Source of the DNA: Betaproteobacteria bacterium UKL13-2
GTDB lineage: Bacteria; Pseudomonadota; Gammaproteobacteria; Burkholderiales; Usitatibacteraceae
DNA: 64,000 nucleotides
Reading direction: 5' to 3'
Assembly: GCA_001602455.1 (NCBI GenBank)
Contig: CP012157.1
Location: 2,413,733-2,477,732 of the forward strand
Part shown: in pieces, positions 19,180-27,690 of the stretch
Layout: each line of letters starts with the position of its first letter
How positions within the stretch are numbered: position 1 is the stretch's first letter
Notes under the pieces: model-generated
Database searches by the model: none
Told to the model about the DNA's origin: nothing
What the model saw: the letters and a program-made list of their open reading frames with translations, nothing else
Position numbers and translations under genes: made by a program

Positions 19180-19240
19180 GGGAAGCCAAAGGAACCAAGG
19201 GAGCCACGGGAACCAAAGGAACCAAGGGAAGAAAAGGAGC
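19180..19240. repeat. 9-bp purine-rich tandem repeat upstream of bchI
   Basis: On the plus strand GGAACCAAG-type units (GGAACCAAG, GGAGCCACG, GGAACCAAA, GGAACCAAG, GGAAGAAAA) follow one another directly before the bchI ATG, so the bchI mRNA leader would be pyrimidine-rich. The array lies where the ribosome-binding site should be. Confidence 0.8.
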
Positions 19241-19315
19241 AAACTTCGGTGGAAAGGGCCACTTTGCGAACGATTGCGCGAGAAAAAATCTGCATATATT
19301 CAATCACTACCGTGT

Positions 19316-19347
19316 TTGACAAAACGAACTGTAAGGTTTACTTTACA
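19316..19347 (+). promoter_or_regulatory. Candidate hemA promoter with PpsR/CrtJ-like palindrome
   Basis: TTGACA at 19316-19321 and TACTTT at 19339-19344 are spaced by 17 bases and point towards hemA. TGTAAGGTTTACTTTACA at 19330-19347 fits the TGT-N12-ACA consensus of the photosynthesis repressor PpsR/CrtJ and overlaps the -10. A near match (TGT-N12-ACT) starts at 19313. The -10 is weak (3 of 6 matches). The site lies between divergent bchI and hemA, where such control would make sense. Confidence 0.5.
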
Positions 19348-19409
19348 CATTATTGACCGGGATGTCTCAATCTCTAGAAGGTAAATGTCCCGAAAACCGG
19401 AGGAATTGG

Positions 19410-20678
19410 GTGTCGCAAACTGCGCTTTTTGCGTTGGGGCTGAATTACCGCACAGCTCCCATCGAGATTCGGGAACGCGTGGCATTTCCCGCCGCCGCTC
19501 AGCGCGATGCGGTAGATGCCCTGCGTCGTGCGACCTTTGCCGACGAGGCAACCCTCGTTTCGACCTGCAACCGGACCGAGCTCTATCTGCGTGCGCCGCA
19601 TGCCGATATCCTCGACCGCGCTGCCAACTGGGTGGCCGACTTGCCGAGTGTCCGTGGCCTCGATATTCGCTCGCACTTATATCGATTAACGGGCGCAGAA
19701 GTGCCACGTCACGCATTTCGAATGGCGAGTGGCTTGGACTCGATGATCCTTGGCGAGCCACAGGTTTTGGGCCAAGTCAAAATGGCCGTCAAGATCGCGA
19801 ACGATGCCAACACCTTATCTGGTCCGCTCGATCGGCTGTTCCAAGAAACGTTTCAAGTCGCCAAGACGGTGCGATCACAAACGGCAATCGGTACCACCTC
19901 CGTTTCAATGGCAGCCGCCTCGGCCAAACTCGCCTCCCGGCTCTTTGGCGACATGCGAGGGGTTCGTGTACTGCTGATTGGCACCGGTGAGATGATTCAA
20001 CTCGCAGCGGCGCATTTCGCCGCGTTTCATCCACAGCAAATTGTGGTTGCCAATAGGACGCTGGCTAAGGCAGAAGCACTCGCAGAACAATTTAGCGCAC
20101 AGTCGATGACATTGGACGAGGTGCCGCTTCGTATCCACGACTTTGATGTGGTCATCACTTCCACCGCGTCCACCTTGCCCATTATTGGCAAGGGGATGAT
20201 CGAGCGTGCGTTGAGGCAGCGTCGCCGAAAACCGATGTTTTTAGTTGATCTGGCGGTGCCACGCGATATCGAAGCCGAAGTAAGAGACATCGAGGACGTC
20301 TATCTACATACGCTCGATAGCCTCGGCCGAATCATCGAACAAAACTTAAGCACGCGGCAGGCGGCAATCGCCGAGGCAGACCTGATCATCGAAAAGCACA
20401 CCAACGAATTTATGCGCTGGATGGATGCACGCAAGTCCGTACCATTAATCCAGCAGCTACGTGCGAAGGCCGATGACTACCGTCAACTTGAGCTGGAGCG
20501 CGCACAGAAAATGCTCGCACGGGGCGATGACCCGTTGAAAGTGCTTGAGGCACTCTCGCATGGTCTGACAAACAAATTTTTGCATCACCCACTCATGGCC
20601 CTCAAAAGCGGCGGCGACCCTAAGGCGCCGGTGTCCTCGTTGGTGCAGGACATTTTCCAACTCGATAAGCCAAACTAA
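19410..20678 (+). CDS. hemA: Glutamyl-tRNA reductase
   Basis: First enzyme of C5-pathway tetrapyrrole synthesis: NADPH reduction of glutamyl-tRNA to glutamate-1-semialdehyde. The catalytic cysteine lies in STCNRTELY (Cys 53 in my numbering). The signature MASGLDSMILGEPQVLGQVK and the NADPH-binding VLLIGTGEMIQLAAAHF follow. I choose GTG 19410 because GGAGGA at 19399-19404 is five bases upstream and MSQTALFALGLNYRTAP is the expected N-terminus, giving 422 residues. It is divergent from bchI, so haem/bacteriochlorophyll precursor supply and Mg-chelatase share a control region. Its end overlaps the convergent MFS gene by four bases. Confidence 0.95.
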   Translation: MSQTALFALGLNYRTAPIEIRERVAFPAAAQRDAVDALRRATFADEATLVSTCNRTELYLRAPHADILDRAANWVADLPSVRGLDIRSHLYRLTGAEVPRHAFRMASGLDSMILGEPQVLGQVKMAVKIANDANTLSGPLDRLFQETFQVAKTVRSQTAIGTTSVSMAAASAKLASRLFGDMRGVRVLLIGTGEMIQLAAAHFAAFHPQQIVVANRTLAKAEALAEQFSAQSMTLDEVPLRIHDFDVVITSTASTLPIIGKGMIERALRQRRRKPMFLVDLAVPRDIEAEVRDIEDVYLHTLDSLGRIIEQNLSTRQAAIAEADLIIEKHTNEFMRWMDARKSVPLIQQLRAKADDYRQLELERAQKMLARGDDPLKVLEALSHGLTNKFLHHPLMALKSGGDPKAPVSSLVQDIFQLDKPN

Positions 20679-21952
20679 GCCGTTAGCGCGATTCGAGGTT
20701 GCATTTTCGCTTCGCGAATCGGTAAGTTAGCCAGCGCCGCAACCACGGCCAGCGCAATATCGGCATACCACATCGCTTGGTAATTGCCGAGTTCTACGAC
20801 TGCAATCCCGCCGAGCCACGCGCCGAGAAATCCGCCGACTTGGTGCGAAAACAGGGTCAATCCAAACAGCGTCGAAAGATAGGTTGTGCCAAACAGCTTG
20901 CCCACAAGCCCTGCCGTCGGCGGTACGGTGGCGAGCCAGGTCGCGCCAAGACCCAACGCAAAGACGTAGAACGTCGTCTCCGTTTTCGGGCAGACCAGAT
21001 ACAAGCCAATCAAGACCGCACGGGACGTATACATCCAGAACAAGATTGTTTTGCTGCGGAATCGCCCCACGCCCCAACCGACCGCCAAGCTGCCAAGGAT
21101 ATTGGCCAAACCAATGATCGATAGTGACCAGCTTGCAACGCTTGGCGACATCCCGCACAAGTCGATCTCGCCGGGCAAATGTGTCACCAGAAACGCGATA
21201 TGAAATCCACAGGTGAAGAACCCCAAATTAAGCAACAAGAAACTAGGATTGCACACCGCCTGTTTGATGGCCGCTCGCAGCCCGATTTTTGGCGCGACGG
21301 CTGGATAGCCCGAGGCGGCTGGCGCATCGTCGCGCTCGACTGGTCGGCGCAAGATTCGGGCCAATGGCAATGTGGCCAACGCGACCAATGCCATGATCCA
21401 CATCGCGTTTACCCAACCCGACAGGGTGATCAGTTTTTGCACAATCGGGGCAAACACCATCTGCCCAAACGACGCCCCCGCATTAATGACGCCGGCCGCC
21501 ATGCCACGGCGCTCAGCCGGAAGGTGATGCGCGGTGGCGCCAATCAAGACGGAGAAGCTGCCGAGTCCAGATCCAGCCGCCATCAACACACCAATCGAGA
21601 ACGCGAGCCCAACATGACTCGTCATCAAGGGCGTAATGACATATCCCAATGCAAGCACCACCGCGCCGATGACCAATACGCGGCCATGGCCATATCGATC
21701 CGCGAATGCACCGGCGACTGGTTGAACGGCGCCCCAGACGAGTTGGCCGATCGCCAGCGATAAACTGATCGAGGCGATGCCAAGCGCCGTCGCCGTGTTC
21801 ATCGGCGAGATGAACATGCCCATCGACTGCCGCGCACCCATCGTGACCATGAGCAGCGCCGCGCCGGCCAGCGTGATCCGCCAGTAGGTGCGTGCTGAGA
21901 CAGGAACGACAGACACGGCGTCCGTCGAGCTACTTCGTTGCTTTAGGCGCAT
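20675..21952 (-). CDS. MFS transporter
   Basis: A major facilitator permease of about 425 residues with around 12 hydrophobic helices and a cytoplasmic loop after helix 2 containing DRYGHGRVLVIGA, the usual MFS motif A position. The MGARQSMGMFISPMN stretch resembles the oxalate/formate or monocarboxylate-type branch, but the substrate cannot be stated. The start is uncertain: ATG 21952 is the most plausible, and an in-frame start at 22009 would overlap oxyR more deeply. It follows oxyR on the same strand. Confidence 0.85.
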   Translation of the reverse strand: MRLKQRSSSTDAVSVVPVSARTYWRITLAGAALLMVTMGARQSMGMFISPMNTATALGIASISLSLAIGQLVWGAVQPVAGAFADRYGHGRVLVIGAVVLALGYVITPLMTSHVGLAFSIGVLMAAGSGLGSFSVLIGATAHHLPAERRGMAAGVINAGASFGQMVFAPIVQKLITLSGWVNAMWIMALVALATLPLARILRRPVERDDAPAASGYPAVAPKIGLRAAIKQAVCNPSFLLLNLGFFTCGFHIAFLVTHLPGEIDLCGMSPSVASWSLSIIGLANILGSLAVGWGVGRFRSKTILFWMYTSRAVLIGLYLVCPKTETTFYVFALGLGATWLATVPPTAGLVGKLFGTTYLSTLFGLTLFSHQVGGFLGAWLGGIAVVELGNYQAMWYADIALAVVAALANLPIREAKMQPRIALTA

Positions 21953-22847
21953 GCAGCAACATCGTCGGAAACCTTCGAAGCAGTGGCACCAAACCGTGCA
22001 GGAAGTCATTAAGCGCAGAGGTACGCCGCCAAGCCATCGCGATACGCCGATGCGGAATCGGATCGTTAAAGGGAATCAGCTTGATGGATGGCGAAACGGG
22101 CGACGGTGAGTGTACGGTCAGCGCCGGTAACAAGGTAATGCCCGCATTGGCGGCGACCATGTGGCGGAGGGTCTCGAGGCTCGTCGCACGGAATCCGGGG
22201 CGCTCGCCCGCCCCAGCCATATGGCACACCTCAAGCGCCTGAGCACGCAAACAGTGTCCATCGTCGAGCAGTAGCAAACTTTCCTGCGCCAGATCGCTCA
22301 GGCTCACTTTTTTCTGTTTCGCCATGGGATGCTGCTTGGGTACGGCGAGGATGAAATCCTCCTCGAACAAAAACTCCACCTGAAGGTTGTCATCCGGTAA
22401 AGGTAGCGCCAAGATGCCACAGTCGAGCTCGCCATCGTTGAGTTTTCGCAGAATAACTTCGGTTTTTTCCTCAACCAGAATTAACTCGAGTTTCGGGTAG
22501 CGTGCAATGATGCCCGGGATGACGTGAGGCAATAGGTATGGGCCGAGTGTGGGGAAAATACCGAGCTTCAACAATCCAGACTCTGGGTCTTTTGAGCGCC
22601 GCGCAATGGCGCGAATCTCATCGGCCTCTCGCAACATCACCCGCGCACGCGCGAGCACCGCTTCACCAACACTGGTCAACATCACATTGCGCGGGTTGCG
22701 TTCGACCAGCGAGACGCCGAGTTCGTCCTCAAATTTTTTCAATTGCGTCGACAGGGTGGGCTGCGAAACGTGACTCGCTTCGGCGGCGCGGCCAAAATGC
22801 CGATGATCCGCCAGCGCCACAAGATAACGAAGGTCGCGAAGATTCAA
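21930..22847 (-). CDS. oxyR: Hydrogen-peroxide-sensing regulator OxyR
   Basis: A LysR-type activator of 305 residues. The N-terminal winged HTH (LRYLVALADHRHFGRAAEASHVSQPTLS) precedes the effector domain. The redox cysteines sit in DDGHCLRAQALEVC at Cys 199 and Cys 208, the same numbering as Escherichia coli OxyR, so peroxide sensing by disulfide formation is well supported. It slightly overlaps the downstream MFS gene. No catalase or peroxiredoxin lies adjacent. Confidence 0.93.
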   Translation of the reverse strand: MNLRDLRYLVALADHRHFGRAAEASHVSQPTLSTQLKKFEDELGVSLVERNPRNVMLTSVGEAVLARARVMLREADEIRAIARRSKDPESGLLKLGIFPTLGPYLLPHVIPGIIARYPKLELILVEEKTEVILRKLNDGELDCGILALPLPDDNLQVEFLFEEDFILAVPKQHPMAKQKKVSLSDLAQESLLLLDDGHCLRAQALEVCHMAGAGERPGFRATSLETLRHMVAANAGITLLPALTVHSPSPVSPSIKLIPFNDPIPHRRIAMAWRRTSALNDFLHGLVPLLRRFPTMLLHAPKATK

Positions 22848-22988
22848 TTAGAAAATCCAAAAATGATAATCGATGCATAAATGCTAACATCGCCCGTTCG
22901 CTGCGGCGATACTTCAATACAATCCAGAATATTTGTGCGAGTGAGTTCGTCGGCTTGCAGCCTCGTCCGCTCGCGGCACCGTCGCTCC

Positions 22989-23207
22989 ATGGAAAAATTC
23001 GGCTTCAAAATTCAAACCCGCACCGGCACGACGGTAGATCGCCTAGTCGTCCACGCCGTCGATCAGGCCGCCGCCGAAAAGAAGCTGCGCGAGATGTACC
23101 ACTATTGCACCATTATTGAGGTACGCGTCATCGACGAAGTGGCGCGTGGCGAAGGCACCGACCTCGAAGGGGCGATTTCGCTAATCGTGAGCCTAGACAA
23201 AAAGTAG
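22989..23207 (+). CDS. Conserved small protein, unknown
   Basis: A 72-residue soluble protein starting at ATG 22989 (MEKFGFKIQTRTG). It is predicted alpha/beta, with a beta-hairpin N-terminus, a helix over AVDQAAAEKKLREMY, a strand over TIIEVRVIDEV, and a final strand SLIVSLDKK. I do not recognise a functional family. It is transcribed divergently from oxyR, so it may share that promoter region. Confidence 0.6.
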   Translation: MEKFGFKIQTRTGTTVDRLVVHAVDQAAAEKKLREMYHYCTIIEVRVIDEVARGEGTDLEGAISLIVSLDKK

Positions 23208-23326
23208 TGCCCGTAACGGCGGCGATGGGTGGCAAATACAGTTCGCGCTGCTTTTGTCGGTCAGGCAAACAATCGTTCGACCACTCACCCGCTTTCGCAC
23301 GCCCCCCCCATGAAATGGGCAGGCTA

Positions 23327-23472
23327 GGGAACTTCTATAAACCTGCTGCGTGGGCGAATTTGTCCGTTCCCGCGTTTGTCAAATTCGTCGCCGTACACCG
23401 GGTACGTGTCCCGCGTTTGCCCACCCCGTCGCCGCCAACTCGCCCCGCTCGCGACGGTTTTTAGAAGTTCCC
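23327..23472 (-). repeat. 146-bp inverted-end element, copy A
   Basis: Its ends are GGGAACTTCTATAAACC at 23327 and the inverse of GGGAACTTCTAAAAACC ending at 23472. It is flanked by TA on both sides. The interior matches copy B (37739-37884) in reverse orientation, including a GTACACCGGGTACGTGTCCC core. It has no transposase. It lies just downstream of the parA stop. Confidence 0.9.
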
Positions 23473-23481
23473 TAACGTCCT

Positions 23482-24252
23482 CTATTCAGGACGCAAGAAG
23501 TTGTTCGATTTCAACTCGTCATACAGCGCTTGATAGTCCAACGCCCCACGGCTCCTAGGTGCGTAGTCAAACACATCTTTTTCTGCGAACGGGCTTTCAG
23601 CAACGGATACGCTCTCGGTGACACGGGTTTCACAAACATCTGCCCCAAACTTCGCGCGCAGGGAGTTAAAAATATCCCACGACATTTTGCGTCTACCATC
23701 AAATCGCGTAATCACATACCGCCGAGTAATGCGCTTTTTCAGCACCGGCCCGAGCGCGTTGAGCGTCTTTTCAACCTGCTCGGCACCTTTGACCGCCAAG
23801 TAATCTGCCGACACTGGGACAATCACTTTGTCGGCCGCAAAAATCGCCGACAACGACATCACACCGAGCAATGGGCTACAGTCAATGATGACAGGACATG
23901 TGCCGTTCAATTGCTCACGAACCAGCCCAATCTTGAGGCGGTTAAGGATATTGGGACCTTTGCCGAACTGCGTATCGATTTTGCTCAGCTCTAGGTGCGC
24001 AGGCAGGATATGCCAGCCACGGTCGGTGTCACGAATCAGGCTCGCAAGCAATTTGTTGTCGCGATAGTGTCCGTAAAGACTTTCAGCAGCACCATTGATG
24101 GTCACGCCGGATAGCGCAGTCAGGTGCGCCTGTGGATCGAGGTCAATGGCAAGCGGGCGCTCCCCGGCGCGCGCGAGTGCCGCAGCAAGGTTGAGCGCAG
24201 TCGTGGTTTTACCAACACCACCTTTTTGATTAAACACACAGATGCGAGCCAT
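23482..24252 (-). CDS. ParA-family ATPase
   Basis: A 256-residue deviant Walker A ATPase: KGGVGKTT at residues 10-17, the switch region PVIIDCSPLLG, and a nearby DLDPQAHLT. It belongs to the ParA/MinD/Soj superfamily that moves chromosomes, plasmids or cellular cargo. No parB partner lies alongside, so this is more likely an orphan cargo-positioning ParA (for example for PHA granules, carboxysome-like or chemosensory clusters) than the chromosomal Soj. That assignment is inference. Confidence 0.88.
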   Translation of the reverse strand: MARICVFNQKGGVGKTTTALNLAAALARAGERPLAIDLDPQAHLTALSGVTINGAAESLYGHYRDNKLLASLIRDTDRGWHILPAHLELSKIDTQFGKGPNILNRLKIGLVREQLNGTCPVIIDCSPLLGVMSLSAIFAADKVIVPVSADYLAVKGAEQVEKTLNALGPVLKKRITRRYVITRFDGRRKMSWDIFNSLRAKFGADVCETRVTESVSVAESPFAEKDVFDYAPRSRGALDYQALYDELKSNNFLRPE

Positions 24253-24529
24253 TCACGCACTTCCAACGTTCATAAAACATCGCATCGAGATCGTCGAAAA
24301 TCGCCTAAAACTACAGACAACTGCCGAGTTCTTGAGCGTCCGGGGGAGAGATTTTTAGCACAAATTCAAGCAGTTGCCAAATGTTTCTAACAACTCAGGC
24401 AAATAAAGTCGAATAACGCCCTGAAATGTCTGGATTCAGCGCCTTGATTCAGCGCCTTGATTTGGAAAAATTTCATTCCAATTCTAAGAAAGTTCGGTGA
24501 CGCGGTCGTGACAAATCCACACAACACGC

Positions 24530-25267
24530 TCAAGTCGGCGCATCGCGCATACGATCCAGTGCATCCGTAAAGATTCCATCTAGTCCCAACCGAAACAATC
24601 GACAAGCCACATCCGCATCGTTGACTGTATACGCCATGAGCCGGAGACCGCATGAGTGTGCCGCGTGAACAATTTCTGGCGTGACATCATGCCAAGCACA
24701 ATGGAGACTAACGCATCCCAATTCGACCGCCAGTGCAAGCTGCTCAGTCGAACATTGCTCGACCAATAGCGCACGCGGGAGCGTCGGTGCGGCATGTGCC
24801 GCCGCCCGAAGCGCCACGACACTGAATGATGAAAGCAACGGTGGCGGCCAAGTGCTGCCAAGTTTCGCGGCTGCTTGGGCCACGATGCGTCCAGTTTCTT
24901 CGTCGCGTCCGACACACGGCTTCACTTCGATATTGGCCGTCATATGTTGCCCGCAGAGAAAAGCCATCACCGCATCCAGTGCAGGAATCCGCTCCCCTGC
25001 CCACATTGGCCCTTTCCAAGACCCCGCATCAAGCTGCTTGAGCTCAGCCGAAGACAGATGCTTAAACAGGCCCGAACCGGATGTTGTCCGTTCTAACGTA
25101 TCGTCGTGCATCAGCATCGGCACATTGTCGCGGGACAACTTTACGTCGAACTCGACCGCCTGATATCCCCGTGCCTGCGCCTCTTGCATCCCAGCCATCG
25201 TATTCTCGGGGGCGAGCGTGCCGCCGCCCCGATGCGCGAATAAACGCGGATAAGGCCAGCGTGTCAT
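24530..25267 (-). CDS. Glycerophosphodiester phosphodiesterase
   Basis: Cytoplasmic UgpQ-type enzyme, 245 residues, that hydrolyses glycerophosphodiesters to glycerol 3-phosphate and alcohol. The metal and catalytic motifs are AHRGGGTLAPENT (His/Arg/Glu), VEFDVKLSRDNVPMLMHDDTLERTT (Glu, Asp, His) and NIEVKP. No signal peptide is present. It overlaps pgpA by 4 bases, so both phospholipid-related genes are coupled. Confidence 0.92.
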   Translation of the reverse strand: MTRWPYPRLFAHRGGGTLAPENTMAGMQEAQARGYQAVEFDVKLSRDNVPMLMHDDTLERTTSGSGLFKHLSSAELKQLDAGSWKGPMWAGERIPALDAVMAFLCGQHMTANIEVKPCVGRDEETGRIVAQAAAKLGSTWPPPLLSSFSVVALRAAAHAAPTLPRALLVEQCSTEQLALAVELGCVSLHCAWHDVTPEIVHAAHSCGLRLMAYTVNDADVACRLFRLGLDGIFTDALDRMRDAPT

Positions 25268-25764
25268 GTGGCGGGGTTAATGGTCAGTGCGCGTAGTGTG
25301 AGGATAAAGACAATCGTCAATAGCGCCGCGAGCAGGTCATCAAACATCACCCCAAAGCCCCCTTTGATTTTTCGGTCGGCTACTCCAATTGGCCACGGCT
25401 TGACGATGTCGAACACTCTGAATGCCGCGAAGGCGACTAGCGTCCATAGCCAAAAGTGTGCGCCCGAAGGAACAAACGCCATTACCAATACAAATGCGGC
25501 GATTTCATCGATCACGATACCGCCGTGATCCGCGACACCGAGGCTCTTCCCGGCTTTAGCGCTCGCCCATACACCTAAGCCAAACAGTACAACGACCAAC
25601 ACCGTCACAACATACACCCCACCTAGCGCATGGAAGGCAAGATATATCGGCAGCGCGAGTAGCGTGCCAAACGTGCCTGGCGCTTTGGGGGCGAGCCCTG
25701 CGCCAAAACCAAACGCAACAAAGTGAGCGGGATGGGAAAGCAAAAACTTACGGTCAGGCTTCAT
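25264..25764 (-). CDS. pgpA: Phosphatidylglycerophosphatase A
   Basis: Dephosphorylates phosphatidylglycerol phosphate in the inner membrane. The family motifs are FGAGLAPKAPGTFGTLLALP near the N-terminus and DHGGIVIDEIAAF (metal-binding acidic residues), with about four membrane helices. I start at ATG 25764 (MKPDRKFLLSHP, 166 residues), ten bases after the thiL stop. The longer frame overlaps thiL. It lies between thiL and the GDPD gene, the common thiL-pgpA order. Confidence 0.93.
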   Translation of the reverse strand: MKPDRKFLLSHPAHFVAFGFGAGLAPKAPGTFGTLLALPIYLAFHALGGVYVVTVLVVVLFGLGVWASAKAGKSLGVADHGGIVIDEIAAFVLVMAFVPSGAHFWLWTLVAFAAFRVFDIVKPWPIGVADRKIKGGFGVMFDDLLAALLTIVFILTLRALTINPAT

Positions 25765-25774
25765 CTGGGTACTG

Positions 25775-26731
25775 TCACGTTTCGCGGTGAGAAAAATGGT
25801 CGAACCCGGCAGAGGCAAGTCTCATCGCATTACCTTCACCATCGAGAACACAAACCTGACCATGATCGGCGGACATCTGCCCGATCCGCGCGAGCGATAT
25901 TCCCAGAGGACGGGCAAGCGCGGCAATTGTCTCCCGAAACTCTGGCGCAGCGGTGAAGCAGAGTTCGTAGTCATCACCGCCAGCCAGAGCACATGCCACT
26001 TGCACCGCCTGCTCCTGCGCCACAAGTTCGGCGTGAATTGGCACAAGCGGCCAGTGCACCAATGCGCCGAGCGACGAACGCTCGGCGATATGCCCGAGGT
26101 CCGCGATCAGTCCATCAGAAACATCGATGGCGGCACTCGCCAGCCCTTTCAAGCGCTGCCCAAGTGCAACGCGAGGAATCGGACGCTCCATCCGCTCAAC
26201 AACCATCTGCGCCAGTGCCACTTGATTGGTATTGATCGCGTGGAGCGCAAGCGCAGCGCCGCCGATGGACCCCGATACCCAAATGTCGTCGAGCGGCTTT
26301 GCGCCGTCTCTACGCAATGCGAGCATCGCATCGACCTCACCCATCACAGTCACCGTGATCGAGAGCGGCCCACGGGTTGTATCCCCACCAACGAGTTCGA
26401 TCTGATAATCATCAGCGATGGCGTACAGACCCGATGAAAAACGTTCGAGCCACTGCTCATCTATGCTGGGCAAGGTCAATGCCAGCGTAAAAGCGCGTGG
26501 TCTCGCCCCCATCGCAGCCAAATCTGACAAGCTCACTGCAAGCACCTTATGACCGAGCGATTCTGGAGAGACGTCATGAAAAAAGTGAACCCCTGATACG
26601 AGGGTATCCGTTGAGACCGCCGTCGCGAGCGCGGTCGGTGGCAAGAGCGCGCAATCATCTCCGCCACCGAGCAGTGCCACGCGAACGGGGCGGGAAAAAT
26701 AGTTGGCAATCAACCCGAATTCTGGCGTCAC
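25775..26731 (-). CDS. thiL: Thiamine-monophosphate kinase
   Basis: Phosphorylates thiamine monophosphate to the active pyrophosphate. Motifs in order: GGGDDCALLPP (Mg/ATP aspartates), STDTLVSGVHF, DLAAMGARPRAFTL, VGGDTTRG and AIDVSDGLIADLGH. The length of 318 residues is normal. It sits between nusB and pgpA, the conserved order in proteobacteria. Confidence 0.95.
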   Translation of the reverse strand: MTPEFGLIANYFSRPVRVALLGGGDDCALLPPTALATAVSTDTLVSGVHFFHDVSPESLGHKVLAVSLSDLAAMGARPRAFTLALTLPSIDEQWLERFSSGLYAIADDYQIELVGGDTTRGPLSITVTVMGEVDAMLALRRDGAKPLDDIWVSGSIGGAALALHAINTNQVALAQMVVERMERPIPRVALGQRLKGLASAAIDVSDGLIADLGHIAERSSLGALVHWPLVPIHAELVAQEQAVQVACALAGGDDYELCFTAAPEFRETIAALARPLGISLARIGQMSADHGQVCVLDGEGNAMRLASAGFDHFSHRET

Positions 26732-26746
26732 GGTTCGGGAGCGGTG

Positions 26747-27205
26747 CTATTGTCGGCGACTTACCGACTTACTCGATGCAGGCGGTGCCGCAACTTCGGC
26801 CGCACGTACAATGGCCGCAAGCTTATCGAGCACCCCGTTCACATACTTGTGGCCATCGGTGCCGCCATACGACTTCGCCAGTTCGATCGCTTCATTGATG
26901 ATGACGCGATATGGCGTCTCCGGCGTGTGTATGAGTTCAAACCCTGCGATCAGCAGAATCGCCCTTTCGACCGGGCTCACTTCCGCCCAGCCACGGTCAA
27001 GGTTGGGTACCAGTGCTGATTCAAGCGACAACGCATTTTGAATCGCCCCCACAACGATGGACTTAAACAACGCTGCATCGGACTTATCGAAACCTTCGGC
27101 AAGCTGGTACTGTTGTTCAATCTCGGCAAATGACGGCTGCGCCAGTTGCCATTGATAAAGCGCTTGCAACGCAAATTCGCGTGATCGCCGTCGCGGGGAT
27201 TTCAT
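26747..27205 (-). CDS. nusB: Transcription antitermination factor NusB
   Basis: All-helical RNA-binding protein of the rRNA antitermination complex (with NusE/S10). The start at ATG 27205 ([20 protein letters not shown]) overlaps the ribH stop as ATGA and gives 152 residues. The Arg-rich N-terminus contacts boxA RNA. The C-terminal helices include [49 protein letters not shown], the strongest family signature. The ribH-nusB-thiL-pgpA order is typical. Confidence 0.95.
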   Translation of the reverse strand: MKSPRRRSREFALQALYQWQLAQPSFAEIEQQYQLAEGFDKSDAALFKSIVVGAIQNALSLESALVPNLDRGWAEVSPVERAILLIAGFELIHTPETPYRVIINEAIELAKSYGGTDGHKYVNGVLDKLAAIVRAAEVAAPPASSKSVSRRQ

Positions 27206-27690
27206 GCCGATTCCTTCGGCCGCGCGGAGCGGCTTGCAATACGTTCTAACAGATTGGCCATTTCCACGGCAACATTGGCGCAATCGGCACCCTTTTCTTC
27301 GACGCGTGCCAACGCTTGCTCATCGGTATTGGTCGTCAGGATGCCGTTAGCAATTGGTATCCCGGTGTGCAGCGCAACCTCAGACAAACCGCGGCAAGAC
27401 TCATTCGATACCACCTCAAAGTGATAGGTCTCGCCACGGATGACCGCGCCGATGGCAATCAAGGCATCGTAACGATGCGTCAGCGCCATCGACTGCAGGA
27501 CAAGCGGTATCTCTAACGCACCGGGAACGTTTGCGACATCCACATCATCGTCAGCCACGCCGAGTACGCGAAGCGTCTTTAAACACGCCGTGACCATTTG
27601 ATTCACGATAGGCGCATTAAAGCGGCTATGAACAAGGCCGATTTTCAACCCACGGCCTGCTAGGCTGTTTTCGATATTCAACAAATTCAC
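27202..27690 (-). CDS. ribH: 6,7-dimethyl-8-ribityllumazine synthase
   Basis: Penultimate riboflavin step, condensing 5-amino-6-ribitylaminouracil with the butanone phosphate made by RibB. The 162-residue protein shows [27 protein letters not shown] and [20 protein letters not shown] with the catalytic His. It overlaps ribBA upstream by 4 bases and nusB downstream by 4 bases, so translation is tightly coupled. Confidence 0.95.
   Translation of the reverse strand: MNLLNIENSLAGRGLKIGLVHSRFNAPIVNQMVTACLKTLRVLGVADDDVDVANVPGALEIPLVLQSMALTHRYDALIAIGAVIRGETYHFEVVSNESCRGLSEVALHTGIPIANGILTTNTDEQALARVEEKGADCANVAVEMANLLERIASRSARPKESA

Noticed and set aside
19180-19242. A 21-residue hydrophobic N-terminal extension of BchI
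   Set aside because: It starts at TTG, is made of a 9-bp DNA repeat, and precedes a normal BchI N-terminus at ATG 19179.
23376-23558. Small proteins with SPYTGYVSRVC at the three repeat copies
   Set aside because: The peptide similarity follows from DNA repeat identity; the frames differ in length and lack ribosome-binding sites.
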